Shown here: positions 1-9,420 of the stretch, piece by piece | Position numbering within the stretch: position 1 is the first letter of the stretch | Layout: every line of letters begins with the position of its first letter | NCBI GenBank assembly: GCA_016716065.1 | Contig: JADJXA010000007.1 | Location: forward strand, 124,001-188,000 | Reading direction: 5' to 3' | From: Candidatus Leptovillus gracilis | GTDB lineage: Bacteria; Chloroflexota; Anaerolineae; Promineifilales; Promineifilaceae | DNA: 64,000 bases | Made by a program: the position numbers and the translations under genes | The notes under the pieces: model-generated | Told to the model about the DNA's origin: nothing | Seen by the model: the letters and a program-made list of their open reading frames with translations, nothing else | Database searches by the model: none

Positions 1-1659
1 GCCGTCCCAATCCAGATGCTCCACCAGATAACTTCGCGCCAGGTGCATGTAGATGGCCCCCTCGAACACCACCGTCGGCGCGCGCTCCAAATCCACCTCG
101 CCGATGGCCCGCGTCTTCGTCTCGTCCAACTCGTGGCCCAAATCGTGGACGATGACGTTGTCGTCGCCGCTGGTGCGCAGGGATACGGCCGTGGCCGGCG
201 CTCCTTCACCCACATAATGATACTGCTGCCGCGTTTTGTGCAGCAGTCCCTCCGCTTCCAGGGCGTGCAGCAAAATCTCGGCCGGTTGGCCGCCAAATTG
301 CTCATCGGCGCGGAAGGGCAGTTCGTAGGCAGCGCAAAGCAGGTGGCGGACCATGATGCGCAGGTTGTCGGGATTGGTCAGCGCGTGTTCCGGCGTCTGG
401 CCGAAGAGATAACGCGGATGAAGGCAAATGTACTGGTCGAGCGGGTTGTTGCTGGCGACCATGACGGCCGCCGACTGCGCCGCCCGCCGCCCGGCGCGGC
501 CAATCTGCTGCCACGTCGAGGCGATGGAGCCGGGATAACCCGTCAGCACGGCCGCATCCAGTTCACCAATGTCTATGCCCAGTTCCAGGGCGTTGGTGGC
601 GACCACGCCGCGCAGCGCGCCGCTGCGTAAACCATGCTCAATATCGCGCCGCTCCAGGGGTAAATAGCCGCCGCGATAGCCGGAAACGGCCGTTGCCTCC
701 CGTCCCAAATATTTCATCTCATCCTGCAAATAGGTCAGCAGCAGTTCCACCGTCTGCCGCGTGCGGGCAAAGGCGATGGTCTGCACATCGTGGGCCAGGA
801 AGGTGACGGCCGCGTCGCGGGCGGCCATCACCGCGCTGCCGCGCAGCCCCAATTCGGCGTTGATGATGGGCGGGTTGTAGAGGATGACGTGCTTTTCCCC
901 CGTCGGTGCGCCATTTTGCCCTTCACCGATGAGGGTGAACGGCCGTCCGACCAATCGTTCCGCGTGTTCTTGGGGATTGGCGATGGTCGCCGAGCAGCAA
1001 ATCACCTGCGGCTGGCTGCCGTAAAAGTCGCAAATGCGCAGCACGCGGCGCAGCACGTTGGCGACGTGGCTGCCAAACACGCCGCGATAGGTGTGGATTT
1101 CGTCCAGCACGATGAACTGCAAATTGGCGAACAGGTCGCGCCAGGTGGGATGGTAGGGCAACATGCCCGCGTGCAGCATGTCGGGGTTGCTGATGAGGAT
1201 GCCGCCGGCGCGGCGTACCTGCGCCCGGCGGCTTTGCGGCGTGTCGCCATCGTAGGTATGCACCTCGATGGGCAGTTTGCCCGCGCTGAGGATGGCGGCC
1301 GTTTCGGCGAGTTGGTCGTGGGCCAGCGCTTTGGTGGGGAAGAGGTAGAGGGCGCGGGCGGACGGCCGTACCAGCAATTTTTGCAGCACGGGCACGGTGT
1401 AGCACAACGATTTGCCTGAGGCGGTGGCCGTGGCGATGATGGTATTGTCGCCATTCAGGGCGGCGTCTATGGCGGCGGCTTGATGGGTGAAGAACTGGCT
1501 GACGCCGCGGGATTGCAGGGCGGCCAGGATACGGCCGTCAACCGGCGCGTTCACCGTCTGGAATTGGGCCGGGCGGGGGGGGAAGCGCTCCCAGGCGACG
1601 ACCTGGGAGATGAAGTCGCGGTTGAGGCGCAGTTGGGCCAAGAGGTCGGGCAGGGTCAT
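1..1659 (-). CDS. DEAD/DEAH-box helicase, MrfA/YprA type (3' end off window)
   Basis: The minus frame is open from an ATG at 1659 to the left edge (553 codons visible). Helicase motifs appear in order: Walker A-like ATASGKS (about residue 75), FPTKALA, DEIH (motif II, in LDEIHTYRGVFG), SAT (motif III), and motifs V/VI as TNALELGIDIG and QQIGRAGRR. DEIH followed by TYRGVFGSHVANVLRRL-like sequence is typical of the MrfA/YprA family, which unwinds DNA 3'-5' in mitomycin-type repair and carries a C-terminal zinc-binding DUF1998 domain. That domain would lie outside the window. No clear Shine-Dalgarno precedes the ATG. It is transcribed away from the hepT/mntA pair. Family assignment is confident; the repair role is inferred from homologues. 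Confidence 0.85.
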   Translation of the reverse strand, partial: MTLPDLLAQLRLNRDFISQVVAWERFPPRPAQFQTVNAPVDGRILAALQSRGVSQFFTHQAAAIDAALNGDNTIIATATASGKSLCYTVPVLQKLLVRPSARALYLFPTKALAHDQLAETAAILSAGKLPIEVHTYDGDTPQSRRAQVRRAGGILISNPDMLHAGMLPYHPTWRDLFANLQFIVLDEIHTYRGVFGSHVANVLRRVLRICDFYGSQPQVICCSATIANPQEHAERLVGRPFTLIGEGQNGAPTGEKHVILYNPPIINAELGLRGSAVMAARDAAVTFLAHDVQTIAFARTRQTVELLLTYLQDEMKYLGREATAVSGYRGGYLPLERRDIEHGLRSGALRGVVATNALELGIDIGELDAAVLTGYPGSIASTWQQIGRAGRRAAQSAAVMVASNNPLDQYICLHPRYLFGQTPEHALTNPDNLRIMVRHLLCAAYELPFRADEQFGGQPAEILLHALEAEGLLHKTRQQYHYVGEGAPATAVSLRTSGDDNVIVHDLGHELDETKTRAIGEVDLERAPTVVFEGAIYMHLARSYLVEHLDWDG

Positions 1660-1721
1660 GGGGGGAGGGGGATCAAAAATGGCCGTTTCTACCCAAGGAA
1701 AACGGCCGTCCGTTCACGCGC

Positions 1722-2069
1722 TTACTGTAAAGAAGCCATAATCCGCTCAAGTTTAGGTGATAACTTGGGAATGTCCTCAATAGCCGTTTTCCAAACGACA
1801 AGCGGATTAATCACCGCATAATTATGAATGAGCTTGTTGCGCATCCCAGACATAGAACGCCAAGGGACGTCTGCTTGAGTTTCTCGGAAAGATTCTGGAA
1901 GTTTTGTTGCCGCTTCGCCTATGATCTCCAATGCACGTACAACAGCAAAGATGGTTTTTTCATCTTGTTGGAATTCGTCATAAGTCAAACCGTCAATAAA
2001 TTGACCGATTTTGACCGAGGTTGTCAAAATGTCATCCAGGTAGGTCAGGATGCGTTCTGTCTCGGTCAT
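1722..2069 (-). CDS. hepT: HepT-like ribonuclease toxin (DUF86)
   Basis: This 115-residue all-helical HEPN protein carries the family's catalytic motif R-x4-H-x-Y as RNKLIHNY (R77, H82, Y84). HepT toxins cleave RNA and are neutralised when the partner MntA nucleotidyltransferase AMPylates the tyrosine of this motif. The start codon overlaps the mntA stop by 4 bases (2066-2069), so the pair is translationally coupled with the antitoxin first. Length is normal and no motif residue is missing, so the toxin looks functional. It could alternatively act as a general Abi-like or phage-defence module. Assignment is confident from motif plus partner. Confidence 0.88.
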   Translation of the reverse strand: MTETERILTYLDDILTTSVKIGQFIDGLTYDEFQQDEKTIFAVVRALEIIGEAATKLPESFRETQADVPWRSMSGMRNKLIHNYAVINPLVVWKTAIEDIPKLSPKLERIMASLQ

Positions 2070-2359
2070 ACAGCAAGTACCTCAGTCAGAACCCTATCTG
2101 AAACACGCGGTTTGAGCGAATCTTTCATGACAAGATCCACCCTCACCCCTAATAAATCGCCCAAATAGTATTCAAGTTCGATCAACCGCAGAAGACTGGG
2201 CGTTTCTGTAAAAGTGACCAACAAATCAAGATCGCTCTGGGCATTTTGTTCTTTTCGCACGAAGGAGCCAAAAATGCCCAGGCTTTCTACCTGATACGTT
2301 TTTGCCAGAAAAGGCATTTTCTGTTTTAAGCGTAAGCGTAGATGATCCAATTCCTTCAT
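2066..2359 (-). CDS. mntA: MntA-like nucleotidyltransferase antitoxin
   Basis: A 97-residue minimal nucleotidyltransferase with the GSF...DLD signature: G31-S32-F33, then D43 and D45 in SDLDLLV, and a third acidic residue at D75 in VRVDLV. These bind the metal-ATP used to AMPylate HepT. I chose the ATG at 2359 because GGAG lies about 10 bases upstream; an in-frame ATG at 2380 has no such site. The gene ends in an ATGA overlap with hepT. A possible small gene ends just upstream at 2381. Function is inferred from the family and from the tight pairing. Confidence 0.87.
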   Translation of the reverse strand: MKELDHLRLRLKQKMPFLAKTYQVESLGIFGSFVRKEQNAQSDLDLLVTFTETPSLLRLIELEYYLGDLLGVRVDLVMKDSLKPRVSDRVLTEVLAV

Positions 2360-2380
2360 CGTACAAGTCTCCATAAACAA

Positions 2381-2536
2381 CTATTTTACCGCAGATCGGC
2401 GGAAGTCTGGAAAACTGGTAAATGGGTATTCGCCTTTGCCATCGCCATCCATAGTCTCAAGTGTTGCCAATAACGCCGTCAAAGCCTGACGCAGCGGCCG
2501 TTCCCCACGTCTTCCACCAAACAACATCATACCCAT
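2381..2536 (-). CDS. possible small protein upstream of mntA-hepT
   Basis: An open frame of 51 codons starts at ATG 2536, preceded at a good distance by AGGA, and stops (TAG) about 20 bases before the preferred mntA start. The product would begin MGMMLFGGRRGE and end in RRSAVK; it has a basic Gly-rich start and a helix-like middle, no signal peptide and no motif I recognise. It lies in the same direction as mntA-hepT and could be a first gene of that operon, or chance. The frame includes GCGGCCGTT, a near match to the ACGGCCGT repeat. Treat as tentative. Confidence 0.35.
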   Translation of the reverse strand: MGMMLFGGRRGERPLRQALTALLATLETMDGDGKGEYPFTSFPDFRRSAVK

Positions 2537-2605
2537 GACCAATTTCCTATAAAAATTCCCTGCCTCTTAACAGTAATTGCCAGCTTCCTGCAATAAACTC
2601 ACAAG

Positions 2606-4974
2606 ATGAATTGGCAACAGACCATGCCTTACACCATTCCTCTGTTTGCTGCGACGCTTTTAACCGGCCTGTTAGCCATTCTTGCCTGGCGACGGCGGCC
2701 GGCCTCTGGCGCGGTGACGTTTGCTTTATTTATGGTGGCCGCCGGGTTATGGTGCCTGGCCTATGGGCTGGAGATAGCGGCCGTTTCCCTCGACACCAAA
2801 CTCTTCTGGGCCAAAGTGCAATACTTTGGCATCGCCACCGTTGGCGTCTTCTGCTTCATCTTCACCCTGCAATATGCCCGCCACTGGCAGCCATCTCTGG
2901 GACGTCTCACGCTTTTATTTATCATCCCGGCCGTGACCGTTGGCGTGGCCTGGTTGGAGCCACAAGCCGGGCTGTTGTGGCGCGAAATCAGTCTGGATAC
3001 AAGCGGCCCTTTTCCGGCGCTTACTTTTGAATATGGGCCGGTTTTCTGGCTGATCGTCAGTTACTCTTACGCCGTCTTGCTGGCCAGCAGCGCTATTTTG
3101 CTCAATCTCTCACGGCGCGTGCCCGACGCTTATCGGCGACAAATCCGGCTGCTGGGTCTGGCGACCATCTTTCCCTGGGTGGGCAACGGCTTATATGTGT
3201 TGGGTGTGTCGCCTTATCTGGATTTAACTCCCTTTGGTTTTGCGCTCACCGGCATTTTGATGGGCTTCAGCGTGTGGCGGTTGCAGCTCCTGGACATCAC
3301 CCCATTGCCCGCGATACCGTTTTGCAAAATATGGCCGCCGGCGTTCTGGTGTTCAATCAACGCACATTGCTCATTGACCTGAATGCCTCGGCGGTGGGCT
3401 TGCTGGATTTGCCGGAGAAAGCGGTGTTGGGCCAGCGGGCAGACAGTCTATTTAGCGACCGGTTGTTGCCGTTACAAGCCTATGTGCAGCAAGCGCAGAT
3501 ACAGGGCGAAGTGGATGTTAGCCGGTCTGAGCAGCCTTGTTTTCTCGATGTGCAAGTCTCCCCTTTGCATAACCATCGCCAGGATATTATTGGCTGCATG
3601 ATGATGTTGCATGACGTGACGGAGCGTAAACTGGCGGAAATTGCCCTGGCCCGGCAAAAGCATTTGTTTGAAAACCTGGCAGGCATCACCCACGCGGTTT
3701 TAGCCCACTACAATTTGCCGGATGCGCTGCTGGAAACCCTGAAAGTGGCGCGTCTGCTCACCGGGGCCGACCTGGGCAGCCTTTTTTTGTTGGATGAGCA
3801 GGGTCAGGTGGTGAACAGCCTTCTGGCGCGGGGCGATTTGTCGGTGGAAGTGAAAAAAGAGATTGAGGCGGACGTGATGAAGGGCGGGCTGGCCGGGTGG
3901 GTGGCGCAGCATCATCAGGCGGTGTTGATTGCCGATACAACACAGGACGGCCGTTGGATCACCTTACCCGACCAACCCTACCAGGCCAATTCGGTGATGT
4001 CTGTGCCCATTCTCATTGGCGATACCCTGTTGGGCCTGATCACGTTGACGCACACGGAGCGCGCCTTTTTTGACGATGATGCCCTGCAGTTGATGCAGGC
4101 CGTCGCCAGCCAGGTGGCGTTGGCCTTGCGCAACGCGCAGATGTACGACGCGCAGCAGCAGTTGGTTCAAGACCTGTCGGCGGCCAAAGAGCAGGCGGAG
4201 GCGGCCAACCGGGCCAAAAGCATCTTCCTGTCTAACATGACCCACGAATTACGCACGCCGCTGGCGGCTGTGATCGGTTACAGCGAGCTGCTGCAAGAGC
4301 TGCTGCCGGTGGCCGATGATGACCTGGCTGAACCGGTATCGCCCGACTTGATCCGGCCGCGGTTGCAGAAAATCGAGACGGCCGCGTCCGCTGTTCTGCA
4401 AATGGTCAGCGATATTTTAGACTTATCCAAAATTGATACCGGTAAATTAGAATTGTCTATTGCGCCTTTTGCCGTGCGCCCGTTGGTGGCCGAGGCAGTG
4501 ACCGCGGTAGAACCGCTCCTGGCCCAAAATGGCAACCGGCTGACAGTAGTTTGCGCCGATGACGTAGGCGTGATGGAGGGGGATGCGGCGCGCGTGATAC
4601 AGATATTGGTGAATCTGCTGCGTAACGCGGCAAAATATACCAGTGATGGCGAAGTGGAAGTGCGAGTTTGGGTGGAAACGGCCGTGACTCCCCCCAACCA
4701 GATCATTTTTCAGATCACAGACACCGGCAGGGGCATCCCGCCAGACCGTCTGCCGCACATCTTCCAACCTTTTGTTCAGGGAGATACTGAAGCCAATGTT
4801 CAATACGACGGCGCACGGGTAGGGTTAGCCCTTAGCCAGAATTTTGCCACCCTGATGGGCGGACGCATAGAAATCCACAGCCATCCGGGTCAAGGATCAA
4901 CCTGTCGTTTACTTCTGCCAACCCAACCGGAGAATTCATTGAAGAACCAGTCCCTTCATACCACCCAAATATGA
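2606..4974 (+). CDS. 7TM-PAS-GAF sensor histidine kinase, interrupted by one frameshift
   Basis: The first part (2606-3303) encodes seven hydrophobic segments of the 7TM histidine-kinase sensor type. The rest continues in another frame: a PAS domain (about 3310-3640), a GAF domain (about 3680-4130), HisKA with phospho-acceptor H in NMTHELRTPL, and a HATPase domain (N box LVNLLRNAAKY, G1 DTGRGI, F box IFQPF). The break lies at the CCCC run 3300-3303; one added C would restore LLDITP-IARDTV, matching the paralogue downstream (FIDAMPFARDT). The G2 box reads GARVGLAL, lacking the central Gly of GxGLGL. The stop overlaps the next kinase by 4 bases. The two kinases and two receivers that follow probably form one phosphorelay unit. 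Confidence 0.8.
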
Positions 4975-7157
4975 ACCAGTTGTTGATTATCCCCGCCGTG
5001 ATGCTGCTTGCTTCAGCCGCGATTACCTTGTGGCTGGCTGTTTATGCCTGGCGTCGGCGGCCCACGACAGGCGCGTTGTATTTTAGTTTGCTTATGACGG
5101 CCGTCTCTCTCTGGTCGCTTTGTCACCTGCTGGAGATTCTGACAGTTCACCCCACCTGGCGCTTGATCTGGTCAAACGCCACCTTTTTTGGCGTCACCAC
5201 AGTGCCGGTATTTTGGTTCCTGTTTACCCTGGAATATACCGGCCGTATCCGAGGCTTATCCCGCCTTAAAATTGCCGCGCTGTTTGCCGAGCCGCTGGTC
5301 ATACTGATCTTGATCTGGAGTAACTTTTACCATGGGCTGTTCCGTCAGGGCATGGTTCTGGACCTCACCGGCGCCCTTCCCAAAGCCCAGATGATTTATG
5401 GACCAGCATTTTGGGTTCATACCGCCTACTCCTATTTGCTTTTTGTTATGAGCAACGCGCTGCTCGTCATCGCCTTTGCCCGCGCTCCACGCCTCTATCG
5501 CCGGCAGTCGGGCATTATTTTGGTAGGGGCGTTTGTGCCCTGGCTGGCGAATCTGTTCTACGTTTTTCCATTGGGCGCGATGGCTTATTTCGATCCAACG
5601 GCCGTGGCCTTTTGCATTTCCGGCTTGCTGTTTGGTTGGGCAATTTTTGGTTACCGGTTTATAGACGCCATGCCCTTTGCCAGAGATACCCTGATCGAAA
5701 ACCTCACCGATGGCCTGGTTGTGCTGGACAGACAGCAGCGCATCATAGACATCAATCCGGCGGCGGAACTGATCTTGGGCTGTCGCGCCAGCGATGTGAT
5801 CGGTTTGTTAGCGGCGCAAGGCCTGCAAAGCTGGGGCACGCTGGTGGAACAGTTACATCTGCTCACCGATGTAAATACAGAACTTTCTATGCCTGGCACA
5901 GATGGCGCTCTATACTATGATCTGCGCATCATTGGCCTGAGCGACAGACGGGGACGGCCGTCAGGGCGGTTGGTGATCCTGCGTGATATTACCAGCCGTA
6001 AACAAACCGAAGACGCTTATTACACGTTGGTGGAGTATTCGCTGCAAGGGTTGGCTGTCGTCCAAGACGGCCAGATTCGGTTTGCCAATCCGGCGCTGGC
6101 CGCCATCACCGGTCTGACGGTTGAAGCGCTGTCGGACGTAACATTGGAGATGATTGGTGATCGCGTACACGCGGAAGACCAGTCCTCATTTGAGTCGCTG
6201 GTTCATGGCGCTCAGCAAACGGAACTGCGTCTGCTGACGTCAGCGGGAGAGACCTTGTGGCTGCAACTCACGGCGTCGCAAATTCAGTTTCAAGGACGCC
6301 CAGCTATGCAGGTGGCGGTGATAGACGTGACGCAGCGAAAAGAGGCCATCGCGCAGTTACAGGTGGCCAAAGAAGAGGCAGAACTGGCAAATCGGGCCAA
6401 AAGTATCTTTTTGGCGAACATGAGCCATGAACTACGAACCCCGTTATCGGCTATTATTGGCTACAGCGAGATGCTGCGTGAGCAGGCGGATACGAAGGGG
6501 GAGGGGTTGTTGGCCAAGCGTTTGGGCAACATTGAAGCGGCCGCCTATCATTTGCTGACGATTTTGAACAGCATTTTAGATTTGTCGAAAGTTGAAGCGG
6601 GTAAGATGAAGCTGTACCCGGAAAGGTTTGATGTGGCCTCTTTTGTGGAAGAGCTGCGGATAATGGCTGAACCGTTGATGATTCAGAACCAGAATCGGTT
6701 GGTGTTGGCGTGTCCGCCGGACGTGGGAACTTTATATGCGGATAAGACGAAAGTGCAGCAGATTTTGTTGAATTTATTGAGCAATGCGGGTAAGTTTACC
6801 AGGGAAGGTGAAGTGACGCTGCGGGTTGAGGGGCTAACGGCCGTTCCCCCCTCCCGACCCTCTTCCACCATTGTTATCCAGGTGCAAGATACCGGCATTG
6901 GCATGTCGCCCGACGAGGTGAAACGGCTTTTCCAACCATTTTCCCAGCTAGACGCCTCCCCGACGCGCAACTACAACGGCGCCGGCCTGGGGTTGGTCAT
7001 CAGCCGGCGCTTTGCCGAGATGATGGGTGGTACGCTCACTGTTGAAAGCGCGCCGGGCGTCGGGTCAACATTTACCGTGCGTTTGCCGGTGCAGACGCCA
7101 GACCCTGCCCGCCTTCCCGACGCGGTTATGCCGATACAGGAAGCGGTGGGGGGATAA
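4971..7157 (+). CDS. 7TM-PAS-PAS sensor histidine kinase
   Basis: 728 residues, intact. Residues 1-230 hold seven membrane segments like those of the preceding kinase. Two PAS domains follow (about 235-345 and 350-465), the first opening with FARDTLIENLTDGLVVLD, then a short coiled linker, HisKA with the phospho-acceptor His in NMSHELRTPLSAIIGYSEM, and a complete HATPase (N box LLNLLSNAGKF, G1 DTGIGM, G2 GAGLGL). It lacks the GAF domain of its paralogue. It starts in an ATGA overlap with the upstream kinase. The ligand cannot be read from sequence. There is no DNA-binding output domain nearby, so output is probably through the two single-domain receivers that follow. Confidence 0.9.
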   Translation: MNQLLIIPAVMLLASAAITLWLAVYAWRRRPTTGALYFSLLMTAVSLWSLCHLLEILTVHPTWRLIWSNATFFGVTTVPVFWFLFTLEYTGRIRGLSRLKIAALFAEPLVILILIWSNFYHGLFRQGMVLDLTGALPKAQMIYGPAFWVHTAYSYLLFVMSNALLVIAFARAPRLYRRQSGIILVGAFVPWLANLFYVFPLGAMAYFDPTAVAFCISGLLFGWAIFGYRFIDAMPFARDTLIENLTDGLVVLDRQQRIIDINPAAELILGCRASDVIGLLAAQGLQSWGTLVEQLHLLTDVNTELSMPGTDGALYYDLRIIGLSDRRGRPSGRLVILRDITSRKQTEDAYYTLVEYSLQGLAVVQDGQIRFANPALAAITGLTVEALSDVTLEMIGDRVHAEDQSSFESLVHGAQQTELRLLTSAGETLWLQLTASQIQFQGRPAMQVAVIDVTQRKEAIAQLQVAKEEAELANRAKSIFLANMSHELRTPLSAIIGYSEMLREQADTKGEGLLAKRLGNIEAAAYHLLTILNSILDLSKVEAGKMKLYPERFDVASFVEELRIMAEPLMIQNQNRLVLACPPDVGTLYADKTKVQQILLNLLSNAGKFTREGEVTLRVEGLTAVPPSRPSSTIVIQVQDTGIGMSPDEVKRLFQPFSQLDASPTRNYNGAGLGLVISRRFAEMMGGTLTVESAPGVGSTFTVRLPVQTPDPARLPDAVMPIQEAVGG

Positions 7158-7210
7158 ACGGCCGTTCCGACAGCGCAAAAACTATAGATTGTCAGAAAAA
7201 CATTTTGGCT

Positions 7211-7272
7211 GGTAGGGGCGACCCTTGTGGTCGCCCTCTGGTGAAGGGGCGGGCACAAGGCCCGCCCCTACC
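7211..7272. repeat. nested palindromic intergenic repeat
   Basis: Two perfect hairpins, GGGCGACC/GGTCGCCC (7216-7236) and GGGGCGGGC/GCCCGCCCC (7246-7268), sit inside outer arms GGTAGGGGC/GCCCCTACC. Flanks ATTTTGG and CCAAAAT extend the symmetry. A related GGGGCGAC...GCCGCCCC stretch lies at about 11308-11328. It separates the kinases from the receiver genes and may also attenuate transcription, though no T-run follows. Confidence 0.7.
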
Positions 7273-7355
7273 CAAAATCATTATCTGAATGTCTATAGCA
7301 TTCATTTAACGAGGTAACCGCACTCACCGGGCGAACCTCGTGCAGGAGAACAGGT

Positions 7356-7757
7356 GTGATTCGGATACTCATCGTCGAAGATGACGATATGCTGCAAGAA
7401 ATTCTCGCCGAGCGGCTCAACCTGCGCGGCTATGGGGTGGAGGTGGCCAGCAACGGGCAAGAGGGCGTTGACCTTGCCCTGGCTCATCACCCAGATATTA
7501 TCCTGATGGATATGCGGATGCCTGTTCTGGATGGCTGGGAGGCGACGCGAAAACTTAAGGCACAACCGGAAACTTGTATGATTCCTGTGATTGCCCTGAC
7601 GGCCCACTCTCTTGTAGGCGACCGTGAGGAGAGTCTGGCTGCCGGTTGCGACGAGTATGAGCCAAAGCCGGTGAATTTCGAGCGGTTGTTACGCAAAATT
7701 GAACAACTGGTGGGTAGTGAGGCGAGCAGTAAACGAAATGATAGCGCTGGTAATTGA
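7356..7757 (+). CDS. single-domain response regulator (CheY-like receiver)
   Basis: A 133-residue stand-alone receiver. Acidic pocket EDDD near the N-terminus, phospho-acceptor Asp in LMDMRMPVLDG, Thr in ALTAHS and Lys in PKPV are all present. The start is GTG, supported by AGGAG seven bases upstream (7344-7348). No output domain follows, so it acts by protein-protein contact or as a relay intermediate. It lies about 200 bases downstream of two histidine kinases across a palindromic repeat and overlaps the next receiver gene by 20 bases, indicating coupled expression. Confidence 0.9.
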   Translation: MIRILIVEDDDMLQEILAERLNLRGYGVEVASNGQEGVDLALAHHPDIILMDMRMPVLDGWEATRKLKAQPETCMIPVIALTAHSLVGDREESLAAGCDEYEPKPVNFERLLRKIEQLVGSEASSKRNDSAGN

Positions 7758-8103
7758 AGATAACGAGATGCTCAGCGAGTTATATGTGCAGGCTTTGCAA
7801 GAAGCCGGTTTTCAGGTCGAAGGGCTGAACAACGGGCAAATTGCCCTGGAGCGGCTGCAAGAGACAGCGCCAGACCTGGTGCTGGTAGATTTGCATCTGC
7901 CGTATGTGTCGGGGGAAAAAGTGCTGGACTATATGGTGGACAATCCGCGCTTTGAGCAAACGCGCATTATTGTCGCCAGCGCCGATGGCGCCTGGGCCAG
8001 CTTTTTGAGCCAGAAAGTGGATTTTGTATTAAACAAACCAGTGAGTTATAAGCAGCTGCGTTCCCTGGCGGCACGGCTTTACACCACGTTTGTCGTCGAG
8101 TAA
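7738..8103 (+). CDS. second single-domain response regulator
   Basis: A 121-residue receiver beginning MIALVIEDNEM, with phospho-acceptor Asp in LVDLHLPYVSG, Ser in IVASAD and Lys in NKPV. I chose the ATG at 7738 because the frame upstream (from 7699) encodes no receiver sequence. It overlaps the previous receiver by 20 bases in a different frame. The C-terminus ends right after the last helix, so there is no output domain. Two consecutive receivers after two kinases suggest a branched or multistep relay. Confidence 0.87.
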   Translation: MIALVIEDNEMLSELYVQALQEAGFQVEGLNNGQIALERLQETAPDLVLVDLHLPYVSGEKVLDYMVDNPRFEQTRIIVASADGAWASFLSQKVDFVLNKPVSYKQLRSLAARLYTTFVVE

Positions 8104-8144
8104 CCGATCCCTTGCGACAAGATAAAAAATGGGACGCGGATTTC

Positions 8145-8372
8145 CACGGATGCAGCCGATTAATGTAATGCTCACGATTTGGTTGGAAGCGCTGTCATTC
8201 TGACGAGTCTTCGAGGAAGAATCCCCTTGCTGCCGACAAATAGGGATTCTTCGCTCCGAAGCCGGATGGCCGAAGACTCCGCTCAGAATGACCTTAACCG
8301 TGACCTTTACAGACGCAGCCGATTCACGCGGATTTTTATGATGTTTGTCCGCGAAAATCGGCTGCATCCGTG
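8145..8372. repeat. nested inverted-repeat element with GTCATTCTGA core
   Basis: This fills the gap between the receiver genes and korB. The inner palindrome runs from GTCATTCTGA (8194-8203) to TCAGAATGAC (8283-8292), with GAAGAATCCC and GGGATTCTTCG arms inside. It is enclosed by perfect 17-base outer arms, CACGGATGCAGCCGATT (8145-8161) and its complement (8356-8372). A similarly built element lies at 56372-56580. There is no open frame inside, so any mobility would need a transposase supplied elsewhere. Confidence 0.75.
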
Positions 8373-8382
8373 CTAAACCTGT

Positions 8383-9420
8383 TTAGAACTCCGTCAGCAG
8401 CGCCGCCAACGCCTGACGCGACGGCCGTAACACCTCTTCCCCCAACTGCGCCAACGGCGTAGCCACCATCCGATTTACTTCAGCCAGCGTGGGCCGCGAT
8501 TCATTCAGGTAGATCAGCCCGGTGATAAATTCCTGATTGTCGTGGGCCGTTTGCAGGCGGCTCAGCGCCGCGATTTTGTTGCCGGGATCATACGCCTCTT
8601 CCAGCTTTTGCAGTCGGATGAAAGAACCATCGTGCATTTCCACCAGGCGCGTCTCGCCCGGTTCCAGGTCGTTCAATTCAATTTCCTCGGCCGGCGGAAC
8701 CCATCCAAAATCGTGCAGCGGCGCTTCATGTTCACGGCCGTACCCATAACTCTTGGTAGACGTATCCGCGTTGTTAAAAGCCACGCACGGGCTGATGATG
8801 TCCAGAACGGCCGTGCCATTAAAATGCAGCGCCGCCTTCAACAATTCTCGCACCTGCTTCGCGTCGCCAGAAAAGCTCCGCGCCACAAACCCCGCCCCGG
8901 CGACAATCGCCTCCATACACAGGTCCACCGGCGGGAATTCATTTTCGCCGGCGTATTTCAACACCTGGCCCTCATCGGCTGTCGCCGAAAACTGCCCTTT
9001 GGTCAGGCCGTAGACGCCGTTGTTTTCCACCACGTACACCATGCGCACGTTGCGCCGCACCATGTGCTTAAACTGCCCCAGGCCAATGCTGCCCGTATCA
9101 CCATCACCGCTGACGCCGATGGCGTGCAGGCTGTGGTTGCCCATTAACGCGCCGGTGGCAATGGAAGGCATACGGCCGTGCAGCGAATTAAAGCCAAACG
9201 ACCCGCCCAAAAAGTAAGCCGGCGATTTGCTGGAGCAGCCAATCCCGCTCATGCGCAAGATGGTGTGCTGCTCAATGTCCAATTCATAGGCCACCTGCAC
9301 AATCTGGTTGGCGATGGAATTATGGCCGCAACCGTTGCACAAGGTCGAAGGCAGCCCCTTGTACTCTTTCAGCGTCAGACCTAATTTATTTTCTTTACCC
9401 CGTTTTGTCTCGTTAATCAT
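8383..9420 (-). CDS. korB: 2-oxoacid:ferredoxin oxidoreductase, beta subunit (copy 1)
   Basis: 345 residues with the thiamine-diphosphate fold of OFOR beta subunits: CNGCGH near residue 30, GIGCSSK, and the ThDP motif GDGD followed by a metal-ligand Asn in VVENNGVYGLTKG. With the alpha subunit it would oxidatively decarboxylate a 2-oxoacid such as 2-oxoglutarate or pyruvate, passing electrons to ferredoxin. AGGAG precedes the ATG by about 10 bases. It overlaps the korA stop by 8 bases. The substrate cannot be fixed by eye. It is the more divergent of two beta paralogues here, which may differ in substrate. Confidence 0.9.
   Translation of the reverse strand: MINETKRGKENKLGLTLKEYKGLPSTLCNGCGHNSIANQIVQVAYELDIEQHTILRMSGIGCSSKSPAYFLGGSFGFNSLHGRMPSIATGALMGNHSLHAIGVSGDGDTGSIGLGQFKHMVRRNVRMVYVVENNGVYGLTKGQFSATADEGQVLKYAGENEFPPVDLCMEAIVAGAGFVARSFSGDAKQVRELLKAALHFNGTAVLDIISPCVAFNNADTSTKSYGYGREHEAPLHDFGWVPPAEEIELNDLEPGETRLVEMHDGSFIRLQKLEEAYDPGNKIAALSRLQTAHDNQEFITGLIYLNESRPTLAEVNRMVATPLAQLGEEVLRPSRQALAALLTEF

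Noticed and set aside
1722..2380. HepT-MntA as part of a larger defence island
   Set aside because: Neighbours are a helicase with a likely repair role and histidine kinases; no other defence gene is visible.
8145..8372. Nested palindrome considered as an insertion sequence
   Set aside because: No transposase frame inside and no visible target duplication.
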